Shown in pieces: positions 13,265 to 26,136 of a stretch of 64,000 nt of DNA. Both the position numbers and the translations under genes were made by a program. This DNA comes from Rhinopomastus cyanomelas (taxonomy: Eukaryota; Chordata; Aves; Bucerotiformes; Rhinopomastidae). The stretch is from positions 372,001 through 436,000 of the forward strand of contig VXBP01000409.1 of assembly GCA_013400115.1 (NCBI GenBank). The letters run 5' to 3'. A model generated the notes under the pieces. That model did not search any database and was not told the DNA's origin. It saw nothing but the letters and a program-made list of their open reading frames with translations. The number at the start of each line of letters is the position of its first letter. The stretch's first letter is position 1.

Positions 13265-13498
13265 CAGGTGGAGCCAGAGGAGGTGTTGATTGGACATTAG
13301 GAAAACATTCATCACTCAAAGAGTGCTCAGGGATTGGAACAGGCTGCCCAGGGAGGTGGTGAAGCTGCCATCTCTGGAAGTGCTCAAAAACCATGTGGAC
13401 CTGGCGCTTGGAAACACGGTTCTGTGGGCATAGTGGCATTGGGTTGGCAGTTGGACTTGAGTATATTGGAGGTCTCTTCCAACCTTAATGATTTGTCT
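13265..13498 (+). mobile_element. CR1 segment, older subfamily
   Basis: Motifs TTGGACATTAGGAAAACATT, GGAACAGGCTGCCCAGGGAG and GGTCTCTTCCAACCTTAATG match a diverged CR1 ORF2 end and UTR. Confidence 0.85.
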
Positions 13499-13506
13499 AG
13501 TAAGAG

Positions 13507-13587
13507 GTGTCCCTGCCTATGGCAGGGGAGCTGGAACTAGATGACCTGTGAGGTCCCTTCCAACCAGAGCTGGTCAGTGATTCTGCG
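13507..13587 (+). mobile_element. CR1 tail
   Basis: GTCCCTGCCTATGGCAGGGG then CCCTTCCAACCAGAGC and GTGATTCTGCG; a separate diverged copy. Confidence 0.75.
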
Positions 13588-14083
13588 AAGGTTAAGGATG
13601 ATGTCTTCCCCTGTGAAAGATGGTTTCCCCATCTTTGGAATTAATGAAGTACTTCATCAGGCAGTTGGAGCCAGCATGCTTGGTAATTCTGTCCACTTCC
13701 TCCTTGTATTTTGAAAGCTATATCTAAGAAGCCAGATCAGCATAAGGACTCCATTTACTCTTGCTGTTGCAGTTGTTTTGCAGTCCACAACCATAACTGG
13801 GGTTGTGGATCTAGTGTGTCAGTAACAGTCAAAACACAGAGGCTCTATGAGCCTCTGCAGAGGCTCTAAAACTTTCCTAAGAAAGCTCTATAAAAATTTA
13901 GTAGGAAAAACCCCAGCTATTTGTGATAAATGATAAAAACATTTTATGGCATGTATGGAGAAACGGGGGCATATGTTCTATCTCAAAGACACTCCTATTA
14001 AAAAAATAATATCCTTTAAACAGTGAGTTTGGAAAATTAATTTCCTCTGCCAACAAAATTCATTGAGTAGTATGTGGGGGGAA

Positions 14084-14095
14084 CCCCCCCCCCCC
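14084..14095. repeat. C12 homopolymer beside a G6 run
   Basis: G6, AA, then C12. Its length is prone to sequencing error. Confidence 0.85.
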
Positions 14096-14392
14096 ATGTT
14101 TCTATATGATCTCCCTCTTAAACTGAAGTAGAGAACAGATTTTTCAGTTGTCTTTCTGCGCCCTAAAATCCATGGGCATTGTGAACATCTGCAGGGTCTG
14201 CATCCCAACCCACGTGGTGTCAGCAGCAGAAGTTATGTTCCTTCGAATGTGAGAACATGGTCACAAAAATAAAAACTGATGAAAGAGTTATAAGGAAAAG
14301 TAGAAGCATTCACAGAAGCACCACCAAGAGCTGTGGTTAGCCTGGGCATACTTATTGGCTTTTCTGAAGGAGGCAGCACTACCTGACTCCTA

Positions 14393-14575
14393 AAGCATTC
14401 ATCCAGTCTAAACCTCCCCTGTTGTAACTTGAACCCGGTCCCTCTTGTTCTATCACTAATCACTTGTGAGGAGAGACCAGCACCAAGCTCTCCACAGCGT
14501 CCTTTCAGGTACTTGTAGAACGATGAGGTCTCTCTGCTTTGATGAAACACTTCCTGAGTTATGGAGAAGAAACAT
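14393..14575 (-). mobile_element. CR1 ORF2 C-terminus fragment
   Basis: On the minus strand it reads YLKGRCGELGAGLSSQV then SDRTRGTGFKLQQGRFRLD, the C-terminal part of CR1 ORF2. Confidence 0.85.
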
Positions 14576-14594
14576 TTCAAAAGTTTTCAAGGCT

Positions 14595-15300
14595 GCTGTT
14601 TGCATTCACTGTCATTAGGAGTGCCCACCACTGCTCGTCCTGTCACTGGGCACAACTGAAAACAGGCTGGCACCATCCTCCCTACAGCCATCCTTGAGAA
14701 ATTTGTATGCATTGATGAGGGCTCTCATTCTTCTCAAGACTAAATCATCACAGCTCTCTCAACTTTTCCTTATAAGAGAGATGTCCAGGCTCCCAGATAT
14801 CTTCGCTGATCTCCATTAGTCATTCCCTGCCTTTTGAACTGGGAAGCCCAGAACTGGGCACAGTCCTCCAGACATGGCCTCACTAGGGCAGAGTAGAGGG
14901 GTAGGATGACCTCACTAGAGCTACTGGCCACACAGTTCTTAATGCCTCCCAGAATACCATTGGTCTTCTTGACAACAAGGGCACACTGTGGGCTCATGGT
15001 CACCTTACTGTCTACCAGGACTCCAGGTCTAGCCCTAATCTATAGCCATGCATGGAGCTGTTCCTTCCCAGGTGCAGGACCCTACACTTGCTCCTGTTGA
15101 ACCTCATTGGGTTCATCTTCGCCCAGTGTTCCAACCATCCAGGTCATGCTGCATGACAGCACAGTCCTCTGGTGTGTCAGCAACTCCATCTAGCTTTGCA
15201 TCATCAGCAAACTTGCTGAGAAACCATTCTGTCCTCTTGTCCAGGTTTTTGATGAATATGTTGAACAAGACCAGGTCCTGCACTGACAGTACTGATCCTC
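14595..15300 (-). mobile_element. CR1 ORF2 reverse-transcriptase remnant
   Basis: The most 5'-extended CR1 copy in the window. On the minus strand the fragments VLFNIFIKNLD and SKFADDAKLDGV (about 15187-15260) match the reverse-transcriptase catalytic block with its F-A-D-D box. The following SSSEVILPLYSALVRP is the ORF2 C-terminal part. Stops and frame breaks show it is dead. A younger plus-strand tail abuts its right end. Confidence 0.88.
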
Positions 15301-15420
15301 CTGGACGTGTTCCTCTTTGACTTGAATTAGGTGACCCTGCTGTGGCAGGGGGATTGGACTAGATGATCTTTTGATGTCCCTTCCAACCCCTAACATTCTG
15401 TGATTCTCTGGTTCTATGAT
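15301..15420 (+). mobile_element. CR1 LINE 3' tail
   Basis: GGACGTGTTCCTCTTTGACT to GATTCTCTGGTTCTATGAT, joined directly to the opposite-strand ORF2 remnant. Confidence 0.87.
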
Positions 15421-17290
15421 CTACCTAGTGTGCTTGATTTGCCTTTGGTTATTTTAGCTGACTTTCAGTTGCCCCATCAAAAGGGATATGGGTCATGATG
15501 TGGTATGTGCCAGGCCTGTGTGGATGTCTCGTAACCAAGAATCGTTCAGACTTCTCTGGATGTCTATGTTGTAAAAACTAAACTCAGTCTCCATTCTTTA
15601 ATGTAGCAGGAACTTCATACTCACGCATAGCAGCCTTATCTCATTTAGGGTGTCCAGGTCACCTAAGATGTCTCCTTGAGATACGTATGATGTGGCTTCT
15701 ACCACAAGTGCATGCTGTGTGTCGGTCAGAAGCCACGCAGAATACCCTGTAAACTCAAGAAGTGACCTAAAAATTAAAATCAGCCAAGAGCCATGGCATG
15801 AGTCCCCTACAAATATTCAAGACACACGTACAGAGCTGCAGTAACAATTCTAACACAGTAACTTCCCTAAAATATGACCACAAGACATGTTAGAAATTAT
15901 TAACCCTTGCAGAAGTATGATGCTTTATAAAATATCATGAAGCAAATATGTCAAATAATGACTTTTATAAAGTTACTGTCTTTGCTTTCAAGGTGAAACG
16001 AACAAAAACCCTTCTGACATCCGATTAGGAGAAATTTCAGGCTTGTGCTTTATTCAGTTTCACTGTTGAGTTAGAAGAAACCTACCTTCCAGTTTCAAAC
16101 GCGTGACGTAATTGTGAAGTTGTCAGTCTGGAGTTGCTGTTGAACCAATTACACTTGATAAAAATAACAAGCCATGGCAAATAGCAGGGCTAGGTTTCAG
16201 TAATTGACTGAAGAATGTCTCTACCAAGTCTTTGTGGCGAAATGTCTTGTTTGCAGGACAAATGCAGAGTTGAAATAACAACCCATGAATACCACTGGTG
16301 AAATGGCTATGTACACAAGGTGAATGCTAAAGTTTTCCCTTCTGAATGGACCTTTTAATCCAGGCATTATCTAGGCTCTGAAAAAGTCTTCAGTGGCCTT
16401 ACGTGCAGATTAATGGGAAAAGCTGAGACTCGGAGTCCAGCTATTTGCAGAAACAGTTTTCAAGATTTACTGATGGTTGACAAATGCCATTTAAGCTTTC
16501 AAAGCCATCAATATGCTATTGAAAGGGATTTAGAGGGAAATCCTCCCACTATAGAAGGCGAGGACTTTGAAGGATCTCGGTGGAAGCCCTTGGGCTCCCC
16601 ACCCCTTCAAACCTTTCACTGGCTTCCTTCAGGACATGGAGCGCTGGAACGCGTGGCTATGGGAAGGGCCGGGGGGTCCCTTTCAAAGGTGTTTGTATAT
16701 AGCTGCATATGCCAGTCTGCTTTGTTCAGGCATGAGAACTGAATGGCAGTGTTTCCAGAAAAAGTCTCCAGTGCTTTTCAGCAGGTTTTCTGCTAATAGA
16801 TTTGTAAAATGGAAGCTGGAAATGGCAAAAAACGAGTTCGGAAAATCTCTCGAATGGAACTGCCACCATTTCCTTCCTTAACGTTGGTTTCTAAAGAAAA
16901 GTCACCTCATAGGTCAGTTAACACAAATCACCCGAGCTTGGAGTTTAATCATTTTACATATTATCCCCTCTGGTTTTTTTTCCACAGGTGTTTTAAAACC
17001 TGTTTCTATGTTCTTTCCTTTCTCTGGTTATTTAAAAGCTGAATTTCAAACTCCATGGCTTTATCAAAAAAGTCCATTTTGGGATTAGGCTAGAAAAAAG
17101 ACACCTCAGATAATCATGTTTTAATGGAAGGGGTTTGTTTCAAGATCAGGATGTCCTGATGTCCTCGTTTTCTTCTGTCTGTGCTGAAACTGCAGGATCC
17201 AAGATGAAAATTCTGAAGAGTTTAATAAGACTGTTCTAGAGAAACTGTCAGAACCCACTGAACAGTTCTGAGCAGGGATCTGTGTTAGAT
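15421..17290. other. Intron 1 unique stretch, nothing recognised
   Basis: No repeat or exon. Open frames at 16413-17042 overlap one another and show no domain. Confidence 0.55.
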
Positions 17291-17358
17291 AGTTTTGCCC
17301 TGCTCTGGCAGGGGGGTTGGACTCTTGGGTCCCTTCCAACCCCTAACATCCTATGATC
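17291..17358 (+). mobile_element. CR1 LINE 3' tail
   Basis: CCCTGCTCTGGCAGGGGGGT to CATCCTATGATC; an internal gap removes the usual GATGATCTT part. Confidence 0.8.
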
Positions 17359-18423
17359 TCTCTGGAATCTCTGGTGGATCATGCAAGGGGCATACTGGAG
17401 AGCTTCCTGACACTTTTGTGTGTCAGGATGAATGCCCACAACACCTGCATTGTAGTTCTTCTAACAGCAATAGTATTAATGCATGTAGAGCCACGTGGTG
17501 CTGTCTTCTTCTGGCTGCCACAAGTAGGTGGAACTTGAGATCCAAACGCCAAGACCATAACCAAGAGGGGCTTTCCTCACCTCTCATCATCACATCACTC
17601 CCTACACGGGACAGAGGGATGAAGCCAGCACATAGGGTGAGATGGTATCTGTAGAAGATAGGATAACCCCTCTCAGCAGAAGATCTGCTTCTGCTTAGTG
17701 AATGCCTTGAGTGTCCTTCTGTCCTACATTTCCTTTCTACCAGTTCAGTGTTAAAGCTGGCATTTGGATTGTCACTGCTGGGGTGGGGGGAGTGCAGCAG
17801 TAGCAGTAAGTGGCAGGTACTGTCCTGTGCAAGGTAAGACCAGTGGTCATCAACAGGTACTGTCATGGAGGATGTGCTGTGCTCATTTGTGCTACATTAC
17901 AAGGCAAATGTAAGAGCTTTAAGAGCTCTCCATAGTATCAGGGAGTCCAAGCCACCTAGTCCCAAACTGTTGATTCATCTTTGTCTACAAAGAACCATCA
18001 CAGCGCAGGTCGTTCTGAGTAATCCTCTGGTTTCCTGATGCAGCTGCCTGGAAAGCTTCACGTCATGTGGAACAAAAACTAGGCAAAAGCTACGGAAAAC
18101 AGAGGGTGAGGAAGGAAAGAAATGAGCAGAATCAGCACATCACCACTTTGGAAGGAGAACACCTGGAGTGAGAAGTTGAATACCAAAATAATTGGAACAG
18201 GCATGACAACCAAACAGAAAAGAGGGAAGAGTTTTAACAGTGACCATGTGGAAATAAAACCAACTGCAATAAACCACTTCCTTAGATTTTGAACCTGCTC
18301 ACTTGGAAAAAAGGTATAAAAATGGTTTTGTCAGCAGAAAATGTCACACTTTCCTCAGTGACCCTTTAATTTAAATGATGCCTTTAACTCAACAGATTTT
18401 AGGAATCATGGAAGGGCTAGAGA

Positions 18424-18522
18424 AATCATGGAATCATTAGGGATTGGAAGGGACCTCAAAAGATCATCCAGTCCAATCCGCCTGCCACACACAGCAGGAC
18501 CACCTAGACCAAGCCCAAGTCA
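18424..18522 (-). mobile_element. CR1 LINE 3' tail
   Basis: ATCATGGAATCATTAGGGAT end and AGATCATCCAGTCCAATCC, with a small ACAC insertion in GCCACACACAGCAGG. Confidence 0.88.
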
Positions 18523-19386
18523 TATGTGTGGAAATCTTCCCAGTGAACCCAGCAGTACCACATTCACTACTCCAGGCAAAGTGTTGTTACATGATTTCTA
18601 TGACTGGGAAATGCTGCCTGTTGAGTGGAACCTGACATCAGATGCTGGTAGGGCTGGGATGACGTCCTCCTCCCGTGGGAGTCAATGGGAGTTTTTCCTA
18701 CCGGCACTAGTGGAGCCAGGTGTTTACCCCCAGGCACTACTCCAGTGCTGACATTTACTTGCTGTGTTATGAATGTTAAGACATGTAAATAACAGGGCCA
18801 CTGCATCTTTCCAGTGGCTTCATAGCGTTCGGGGTGACTAAAGGAAAGGGCTCTTGGACAGTTCATTTCAAGTGCAAAAAGGAAGCAGAGCGGACAGGTG
18901 CAGAGCAGGGGACACAGCTCACGTGTGCACAGGTGCATTAGAGTTGGCAGCAACAGCTTACATGTGTTAAAGGTTTGTTTTGGCTACCAGTGGTCTATAA
19001 TACTGCACAACATTGTCTTTAGGAAGACTAACATTTGAAGCCTGAAGCTGAGGCACAGAAGTGGATTTGACTGGACAGCACCGGTTAATTGCTTGTGCTG
19101 AAGAGATTTTCATGACAATCACAAGAAGTGGTGGGTCACTGACCTCAAATGAGGTTGCCAAACAGTGGACTATGTAAACACTGTGAATAAAGGGAAGGAA
19201 ACAGGGATCATTTATTCTGGATTGGAGTCTGCTGCCTCTGCTCATACTAAATATTAGCTTATCCTCTGAACAGCCCAGCTGATCTCGGTAGAAACAGTCC
19301 TGCAATACTTTCCCTCTCTGTATTAGTTGTACAGCTCTGATCTTAGTAATTTCAATTATTGGAAATAATTTATCCACAGAGAGCCT
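18523..19386. other. Intron 1 unique stretch, nothing recognised
   Basis: No gene or repeat signal. Antisense open frames up to 136 codons (18967-19377) lack motifs. Confidence 0.55.
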
Positions 19387-19503
19387 GTGGTCCCTTCTAA
19401 CCCTGACTGACTGTATGACTCGGTCTAGGTGATCCTGCTGTGGCAGGGGGATTGGGCTAGATGATCTTCTGAGGTCCCTTCCAATCCCTGATGATTCTAT
19501 GAC
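19387..19503 (+). mobile_element. Two fused CR1 tails
   Basis: An old end (GTGGTCCCTTCTAACCCTGA) is followed at about 19420 by a young tail ending GATGATTCTATGAC. Confidence 0.82.
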
Positions 19504-20019
19504 ACTTTTACATCAGCACAGCCCTCGTGCTGGTATGACCAGATGAATACATGCCAGCCTCATCCAACATGGGAGGTCTTTACCTTGTGGTAGAGTAGGA
19601 GTACATCTCAGCCCTGCTCCTTGACCTGACTTGTTTAAATCTAGCCCAGATATTTCAGTACTCTGCCTATTGGAAGAGCAGCTGTGGAGACTAAATGTGT
19701 GGAGACTACATGTACGTGACACCAGTCTGAGATTAAGGACCTGGTGTATATTCAGACCATTATTTAGCAGCTCATGTGAAGGTATCTCGTGATGAAAATT
19801 AATTTTAAACACTTCAGCAAAAAAATAATTAGCTGATGGAGAAATACAGTGATTTAAAGTGCTTTATCTATGTAAGAATCAAACTACACATAGTCCCTGC
19901 CACTTACTATTGCAGAGGTTGGGTGTTCAACCTGTCAGTGATGAATCTGAGAGCTCTGTCATTGCTCTGAGCTCTGTAGGAGGTGTTGGAGGAGGCTGTC
20001 AGCCAGTTGGAAGTTGGCA

Positions 20020-20187
20020 GATTGGAACAGGCTGCCAAGGGGGTTGTGGAGTCTCCTTCTCTGGAGAAGTTTAAAACCCACCTGGATGTGTTCCTGTGCG
20101 ACTTGGTCTAGGTGATGCTGCTGTGGCAGGGGGACTGGACTGGCTGATCTTTCTAGATCCCTTCCAACCCCTAATGATTCTATGATT
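20020..20187 (+). mobile_element. CR1 LINE 3' end
   Basis: ORF2 end (GATTGGAACAGGCTGCCAAG) through UTR to AATGATTCTATGATT. Confidence 0.9.
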
Positions 20188-20345
20188 ACCCTGCCTTGCT
20201 CTAAGCCAACACTGTCAACTGAAGAGGTTTTTCTTCACCTTTTGTATTTGTTTCTCCTCTATGCTTCAGTCTGTGGTGGCACAAAGAGCAGCTCAGTGAA
20301 CTGATCTGGATTAGAACAGTATTTTTTCTTCTGCTGGACTTACAC

Positions 20346-20763
20346 AGATATTGCAGGTTGGACAGGACCTCCAGGGGTCATTCAGTCCAATGCCTCTGCT
20401 TGAGTAGGATCATAAAACCTAAGACAGGTTACATAGAAGCGCACCAAGACGGGTCTTAAAAGTCTCCAGAGAAGTAGATTCCACAGCCTCCCTGGGCAGC
20501 CCTTTCCAGTGTTCAGTAACCCTCACAGTAAAGGAATTTCTTCTCACAGTAAAATGGAAATTCTTGTGCTCCAACTTATACTCATTGCCCTGTGATAGAA
20601 CATGGGGCATGAGTGAAAAGACATTGTCTCTTTCTTCTTGACACCCAGTCATCATGTATTTACAGACAGTGATTAAGTCCCCTCATAACCTTCTCCTCTC
20701 CAAGCTGAAAAGTCCCAGATCTCTCAATCTCTCCTCATGAGGCAGATGCTCCTGTCCCCTGAT
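20346..20763 (-). mobile_element. CR1 ORF2 C-terminus and UTR
   Basis: On the minus strand it reads VTEHWKGLPREAVEST and SLETFKTRLGALLCNL then the UTR. It extends upstream to the LRELGLFSLE-type stretch and is moderately diverged. Confidence 0.9.
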
Positions 20764-20825
20764 GGAAAGATGCACATCAGACAAAGACCCAGGGGTGTTG
20801 GTTGGTAGTCAAGGCCAACGGCCAC

Positions 20826-20887
20826 GGGAATTGGAATAAATGGTTGTTCTGGATCCCTCCCAACCCCTGATCTGTGATTCTGTGAAA
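20826..20887 (+). mobile_element. CR1 tail
   Basis: GGATCCCTCCCAACCCCTGA then TCTGTGATTCTGTGA. Confidence 0.75.
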
Positions 20888-22085
20888 AAGAGAACAAACA
20901 TTCTAGCAGTTGTCTTCATAACTTACAAGAGAACTTGATATATTTTCCCGCTGTGCCTTATTTTGGTGTTTGAACAAGATGGATCATGTATGCAGTATCT
21001 GTATGATCTATTTGAATTAGTCCAGCAGAAACAAGTATTAACTCACCAAATAACATACTAATAATACAATCCATGGGCTTGGGAGAAAGAGGAATTTCAT
21101 TGTCCTCTTAATTGCTCCTGCTTGCTTCTCTATTTAAAAAAAAGGCTGTGGATGTTGAAGCTTTCAAATGGGCAAGTTAAGTACAGTAAATGATTGACAC
21201 ATTGGAATGTTTTTGTGACTTACCCTGGTAATTATTACTTAGTGAACCGAGTCTTCAGCACAAAATGAACAGCCATGGATCAGCTTGGAAAGTAAATGGA
21301 CAATTCCACCTAGGGAGCATCGTGAATTTGATATTTAACAAAAAAACAGGCAGAAAGCCAGAATCTTTGCGCCTAGAATGAAACGTCAGGTGCTTGTCAG
21401 ATTAATTAACTCAGCGTTGTGTGTGGTTGATCTGGTCTTTGATCTTCACTTTCTTTTTGACCCGAACTGTTTGCTCTGCCCTACTCCCTCTGCTGGAGTC
21501 TTGGATAAACTGAAGAGCAAAATAGCTCCCTCAAAAGATGGATCGTGCTCGTACCGTTTGTCTTGCAAACGTTCTGCAGTCCAGATTCAGGGAAGTCTTT
21601 GATGGCTGCTTGTATGACAGCGTTATCTAGTCTGTTAAGGAATAACACGTGCTCCTTAGAATGATGGTGTTACAGAGCTTCTGCAGGTACAAGCCCAATT
21701 TTGCTGTCTGTGGCGTTAGAGGAACCCGCTGACAGGTGCTGGGAGCCCAGAATTTAGGCTGAAGTTCTCTGTTAGCTTGTGTTGAATCCAGATGTGGCCC
21801 ATCAGTCTGGTTTGCCAGGATCCAGTGTTTAATGTTTACCCAGTGGGTGATGAGCCAATGTGTAACAGCAGAAAAGAGGTGTAAACGGAGCTCCTCCAGA
21901 CCTTGCTGCATCACCTTTGAGGCTTCAAGGCTCTTGATGCTTCCCATGGATTTCTGTTTACAGTTGCAATGGTTTTGTCTTGCTGTGAGCAAAATACACT
22001 GCTGGAACAAGCACTGCTCGTGTGCCAGGGAAGGGAAGGACTGGCCGTGTACTGGGATAAAGCTCATCGTGAGGAGCACAGGCAG
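20888..22085. other. Intron 1 unique stretch, nothing recognised
   Basis: No exon or repeat. A 150-codon antisense frame at 21627-22079 has no recognisable domain. Confidence 0.55.
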
Positions 22086-22480
22086 ACATATGAGGAAGGG
22101 CTGAGGGAGCTGGGTCTCTTTAACTTAGAGAAAAGGAGACTGAGGGGTGACCTCATTCATGTTTATAAACGTGTGAGAGGTGTTTGCCAGGAGGATGGAG
22201 CCAGGCTCTTCTCAGTGTCACCTAATGACAGGACAAGGGGCAATGGGTGTGAGCTGGAACATAAGAGGTTCCACATGAATATGAGAAGGAACTTCTTCAC
22301 GGTGAGGGTGACAGAGCACTGGAAGGGGCTGCCCATAGAGGTTGTGGAGTCTCCTTCTCTGGAGACATCTAAAACCCACCTGGATGTGTTCCCGTGTGAC
22401 TGGATCTAGGTGATCCTGCTGTGGCAGGGGGATTGAACTAGATGATCTTTCGAGGTCCCTTCCAGTCCCTTCTGTGATAC
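22086..22480 (+). mobile_element. CR1 ORF2 C-terminus and UTR
   Basis: Open frame reading LRELGLFNLEKRRLRGDLIH and later FHMNMRRNFFTVRVTEHW, then the UTR. Intact in frame through the ORF2 stop, so it is a young copy. Confidence 0.93.
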
Positions 22481-23608
22481 TCTCACTGCAGAGTCTGTTC
22501 TCACACAACCCAGCACAGTTTGCTTCTTTTTCTCCTCTTTGTGCATGCCCATACTCTGCCTTGTGCCGCTCTGCGTGGGTGTATCCCACACGCAAACACT
22601 TGGCTACCAGTTTTCAGGTTGATTTGGGAAGTTAATGTGAGCCAGGACCATTACAATGAAAAAATACTCCTTGTTCTCCGAAGCTGTTGACAGCTTACAC
22701 GTCACCATTTGGAACATCAGTGCAATCTAAAGAGAAGGGGACTGGAGTGTTTGGTTCTTCCGTGGCGTATGACCCATTGTTTGACCGTGAGCACGTCCCT
22801 TTGCCGTTAGGTTTCCCTTCTGTAAACCTATGGTAACTATTCTTCTATTTACATTCTATTTATTTGAGAAGGTGCTGTGTGAATTTACTTACGAGAAATA
22901 GAAACTACTGCAACTACAGTGTCAACAAACAGATTTGTCAACGTTACGTAGCCGCAGCAGATGAAGTTGGTTTTGATATCCATAGTGAAACATGTGCGTT
23001 AGTGGATGATGTGCCCTTACTAGCCACCGTACACTTCCTACTGGCAGCTAGTACTCTGCCAGTAGTAGAAACAGGAGTGCTATGTTCACAAGGTAGGTCT
23101 AGCAAGGGAAAAGCAGTAGTAATTCTCACGCTGTTTCATTATTTTCTATTGCTGCATCTAAGACTGTGTCCAATCTTCTCTAAAGGTTTAATGAAATTGT
23201 CTTGATTTAGTAGCCCTTTTCATCTGGTAAGAACTCAGGGAGTGCGTTTAGTCTGTTGTCAGTATTTTTGTTGAGGGCTTTACTGTTCAAAGACTTCCAC
23301 AAAAATAATTATTAATACTTCTTATTGGCTAAGTCAAGCCTAAAAGAGCTGTAATTAATAATCCTAATAATAAGTCCTGCTCATTTTCTAAACATCAAAC
23401 AGGTTGTAAATGTTAAAAAAAAGGATGGGCTACAATATTCTTTGTCTTTGATACAATATTCTTTGTCTTTAATACTGGATTATGTACTTAAGCCTTGCAA
23501 TGGGTAGACAAGTTTGTACCATTCAGTACAATAGGAGTTCAGCCTTCTAGTGGATTAACAGGTTGGTGAAAGTTAGCAGAAGTTTTGCATACAACCCAAG
23601 ACAAGTGA
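22481..23608. other. Intron 1 unique stretch, nothing recognised
   Basis: Contains a short duplication of ACAATATTCTTTGTCTTT (about 23430-23472). No gene signal. Confidence 0.55.
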
Positions 23609-24030
23609 TGGAGTAGAACACCTCACTGATGAGGAAAGGCTGAGGGAGCTGGGTCTCTTGAGCTTGGAGAAAAGGAGACTGAGGGGTGACCTCATTAATG
23701 TTGATAAATATGGGAAGGGTGGGTGTCAGGAGGATGGAGCCAGGCTCTGCTCAGTGGCATCTAATGATAGGACAAAGGGCAACAGGTGTAAACTGGGACA
23801 TAGGACGTTTCACACCAGTATGAGAAGGAACTTCTTCATGGCAAAGGTGACAGAGCACTGGAACGGGCTGCCCATTGGAGTTGTGGAGTCTCCTTCTCTG
23901 GAGACATTTAAAACCCACCTGAACATGTTCCTGTGTGACTTGATCTAGGTGGTCCTGCTGTGGCAGGGGAATTGGACTGGATGATCTTCTGAGGTCTCTT
24001 CCAACCCCAATGTTCCATGATTCTGTGATT
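23609..24030 (+). mobile_element. CR1 ORF2 C-terminus and UTR
   Basis: Reads SLEKRRLRGDLINVDKYG, FHTSMRRNFFMAKVTEHW and SLETFKTHLNMFLCDLI, then the UTR ending CATGATTCTGTGATT. Confidence 0.93.
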
Positions 24031-24811
24031 AAAAGACATAGATATAACATGGAGAACTGATCTTCCAAGACAAACAGTCACTGAAATGTAGCTTGTAATA
24101 ATAACAGGTTAGTAAGCTGGCCTCCAGAGTCATGTTAAGAACTAGTTCACTTAACTTGTTTTACTGGCTTTTGAGAAGTCATTGTGAACTTTTAAAAGAG
24201 TAGCTGGATATTTGTTCAGAGAATAGATGTGTGGGCAACAAAACTGAGGGTAAAAAGGTCCTACCATATTTGCCTTCTTGGACTCTTATTTTATAAACAC
24301 CGGGACTTTGCCCATACAGTCACCAAGAAAACCAGCTGAAGGCACCCTGTAGTTCGCAGTGTTTTCTGTTCTCCAGAAAGATAGGATTCCTTTTGCGAGT
24401 CACCAGAGACAGAGTGTGCTGATTGATCAGCACAGAGTATAATTAGGAGATCATTATAAGTGAGCCCTGTTGCCAGGGCAATCACTGAAGTAAAACTTTT
24501 CATCCTTTGGAGAGGCAAAGGTTTTGTTCGCAGCTATGTTGCTCGTACAGTCAGCAGTTGGAAACAGGCTGCGGGAATGCTCATGGGAGAACAGACGGTG
24601 TGTTCCTCTGACAGCTCAGAGTAACCTCTCACCTTGCTAGCACCTTTCCATCAGCTCACGGTGGTTCATAAAGGGAGAGCTGGTGTTGTTGCTATTTGCC
24701 TTAGGAGTATTTTAAAACTCAGACTGTGCTCTCACCACGCTGTTCCTACTGGCATTGGTGGGGTGTAGGGGTAGTTCTGTTACACTAGCTTATCAAAGGT
24801 TTTCAGTGTTA
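24031..24811. other. Intron 1 unique stretch, nothing recognised
   Basis: No feature could be named. Confidence 0.55.
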
Positions 24812-24984
24812 CAGAATCACAGGACATCAGGGATTGGAAGGGACCTCCAAAGACCATCTAGTCCAATGCCCTTGCCAGAGCAGGACCACCTAAACCAAGT
24901 CGCACAGGAACGTATCCGGGCAGGTTTTAAACATCTCCAGAGAAGGAGACCCCACAGCCCCCCTGGGCAGCCCCTTCCAGTGCT
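24812..24984 (-). mobile_element. CR1 LINE 3' end
   Basis: AATCACAGGACATCAGGGAT to GGGCAGCCCCTTCCAGTGCT on the + strand, the reverse of the standard CR1 end. Confidence 0.9.
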
Positions 24985-26074
24985 GTATTCTAATACTAGT
25001 AAGATTTTCATCACTGTAACTTCCAAGGGTCTACCAAGTTTGTCGAGAGGTGTTTGCAGTTTCAGCTGGTTCACTTCTGCATGTACGTGTACAGGCATAC
25101 AAAGGTAATTGTGGAATTAATCTGATAAAAAATGAGAACATTCCACTGAGGATATTTAAAGATCTGGTACCTAGATTTTAATGTTTTCCAGCATCGCACT
25201 CCAAATACTGATGTGCAAGCCAACTTTCATCCTGCTCTGTTTTCTAGAAAGAGCAAATTGCTGGCTCTGTCAAGCTAGCGCTGAAAGGAGGAATCAAAAG
25301 TCTTGTGTGATGTGCATTTGGACAGAGATCACTGCGGATGCAGGACACAAGAGGTACCCATCACAAACATTACTGGTTTTCACGGCGGTTTTATGTAGCT
25401 CTAGTTTACCAACCAGCTCTTTCTGGCTGTTAGCTGTGCTCAGTCTAGCTAATGGCTGTAAATTTCATCCTAGCTGTGTCTCCTGGCAGTACGGTCCAGA
25501 GCCTGGCACGTTTGCTGAGAGTCATATTTGTTTGTCTCTGGAGCACAGTGAGGATTGTCTTCTCAGCAGTACTGAGACCCAGTAACTAATTGCGTTGCGT
25601 TCACTTGCTGTTTGTCTCCCTTCTCTGAACGTCCTCCCAGAAGTAGCTCTGGGTCATGGGACTTCTCACGTAAGTTCCTTAGTTACTTTAGAGAAGAAAA
25701 ATTGCATTAAATTACTCCAGTGTGATTCTGACCCAAAAGAGTGTTCCGAGTCTGCAAACTGTAGGTTTTTAGGGAGAAATAACATTGCCTATTTAGCTGG
25801 CTGGTAGAGCTGGAAGAAGTGGTGGGTTTTTTTTATGCCTGAATGTTCCTCAGCTTTTTCAGCTGCATCAGTTGGCCTAAACAAAGATACCCTTTCTCCC
25901 TGCAGTAGACTTCCTTATTTCCTTAAACCCTTCTAGCTGTAGCAGTAGTACATTGCTAGCTTGTGTATTAGCTACTCTTGTGTTGAGTATAAATCTAGAA
26001 AGATACTATTGAGCAAATTTAGGAATAATTTCTGTTGTCTCCACTGTCCCTCGATGTATTTAAGAGACACGCAA
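24985..26074. other. Intron 1 unique stretch, nothing recognised
   Basis: Open frames at 25181-25807 have no domain signature. Confidence 0.55.
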
Positions 26075-26136
26075 GCATTGGTCTTAGGGACATGCTTTAA
26101 TGGTGGACTTGGTTTTGTTAATGGTTGGACTTGATC
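26075..26136 (+). mobile_element. Old CR1 split by another CR1 (left part)
   Basis: GGTCTTAGGGACATGCTTTA and AATGGTTGGACTTGATC match an old CR1 UTR. Its terminus, TTTCTATGATTCTATGA, reappears at about 26501-26518 beyond a minus-strand insertion. Confidence 0.65.

Noticed and set aside
21627..22079. 150-codon antisense open frame in intron 1
   Set aside because: No homology I recognise, and it overlaps another frame on the opposite strand.
22086..24030. CR1 ORF2 frames as possible functional retrotransposon genes
   Set aside because: Only the C-terminal piece and UTR are present, with no endonuclease or complete reverse transcriptase, so they are dead fragments.
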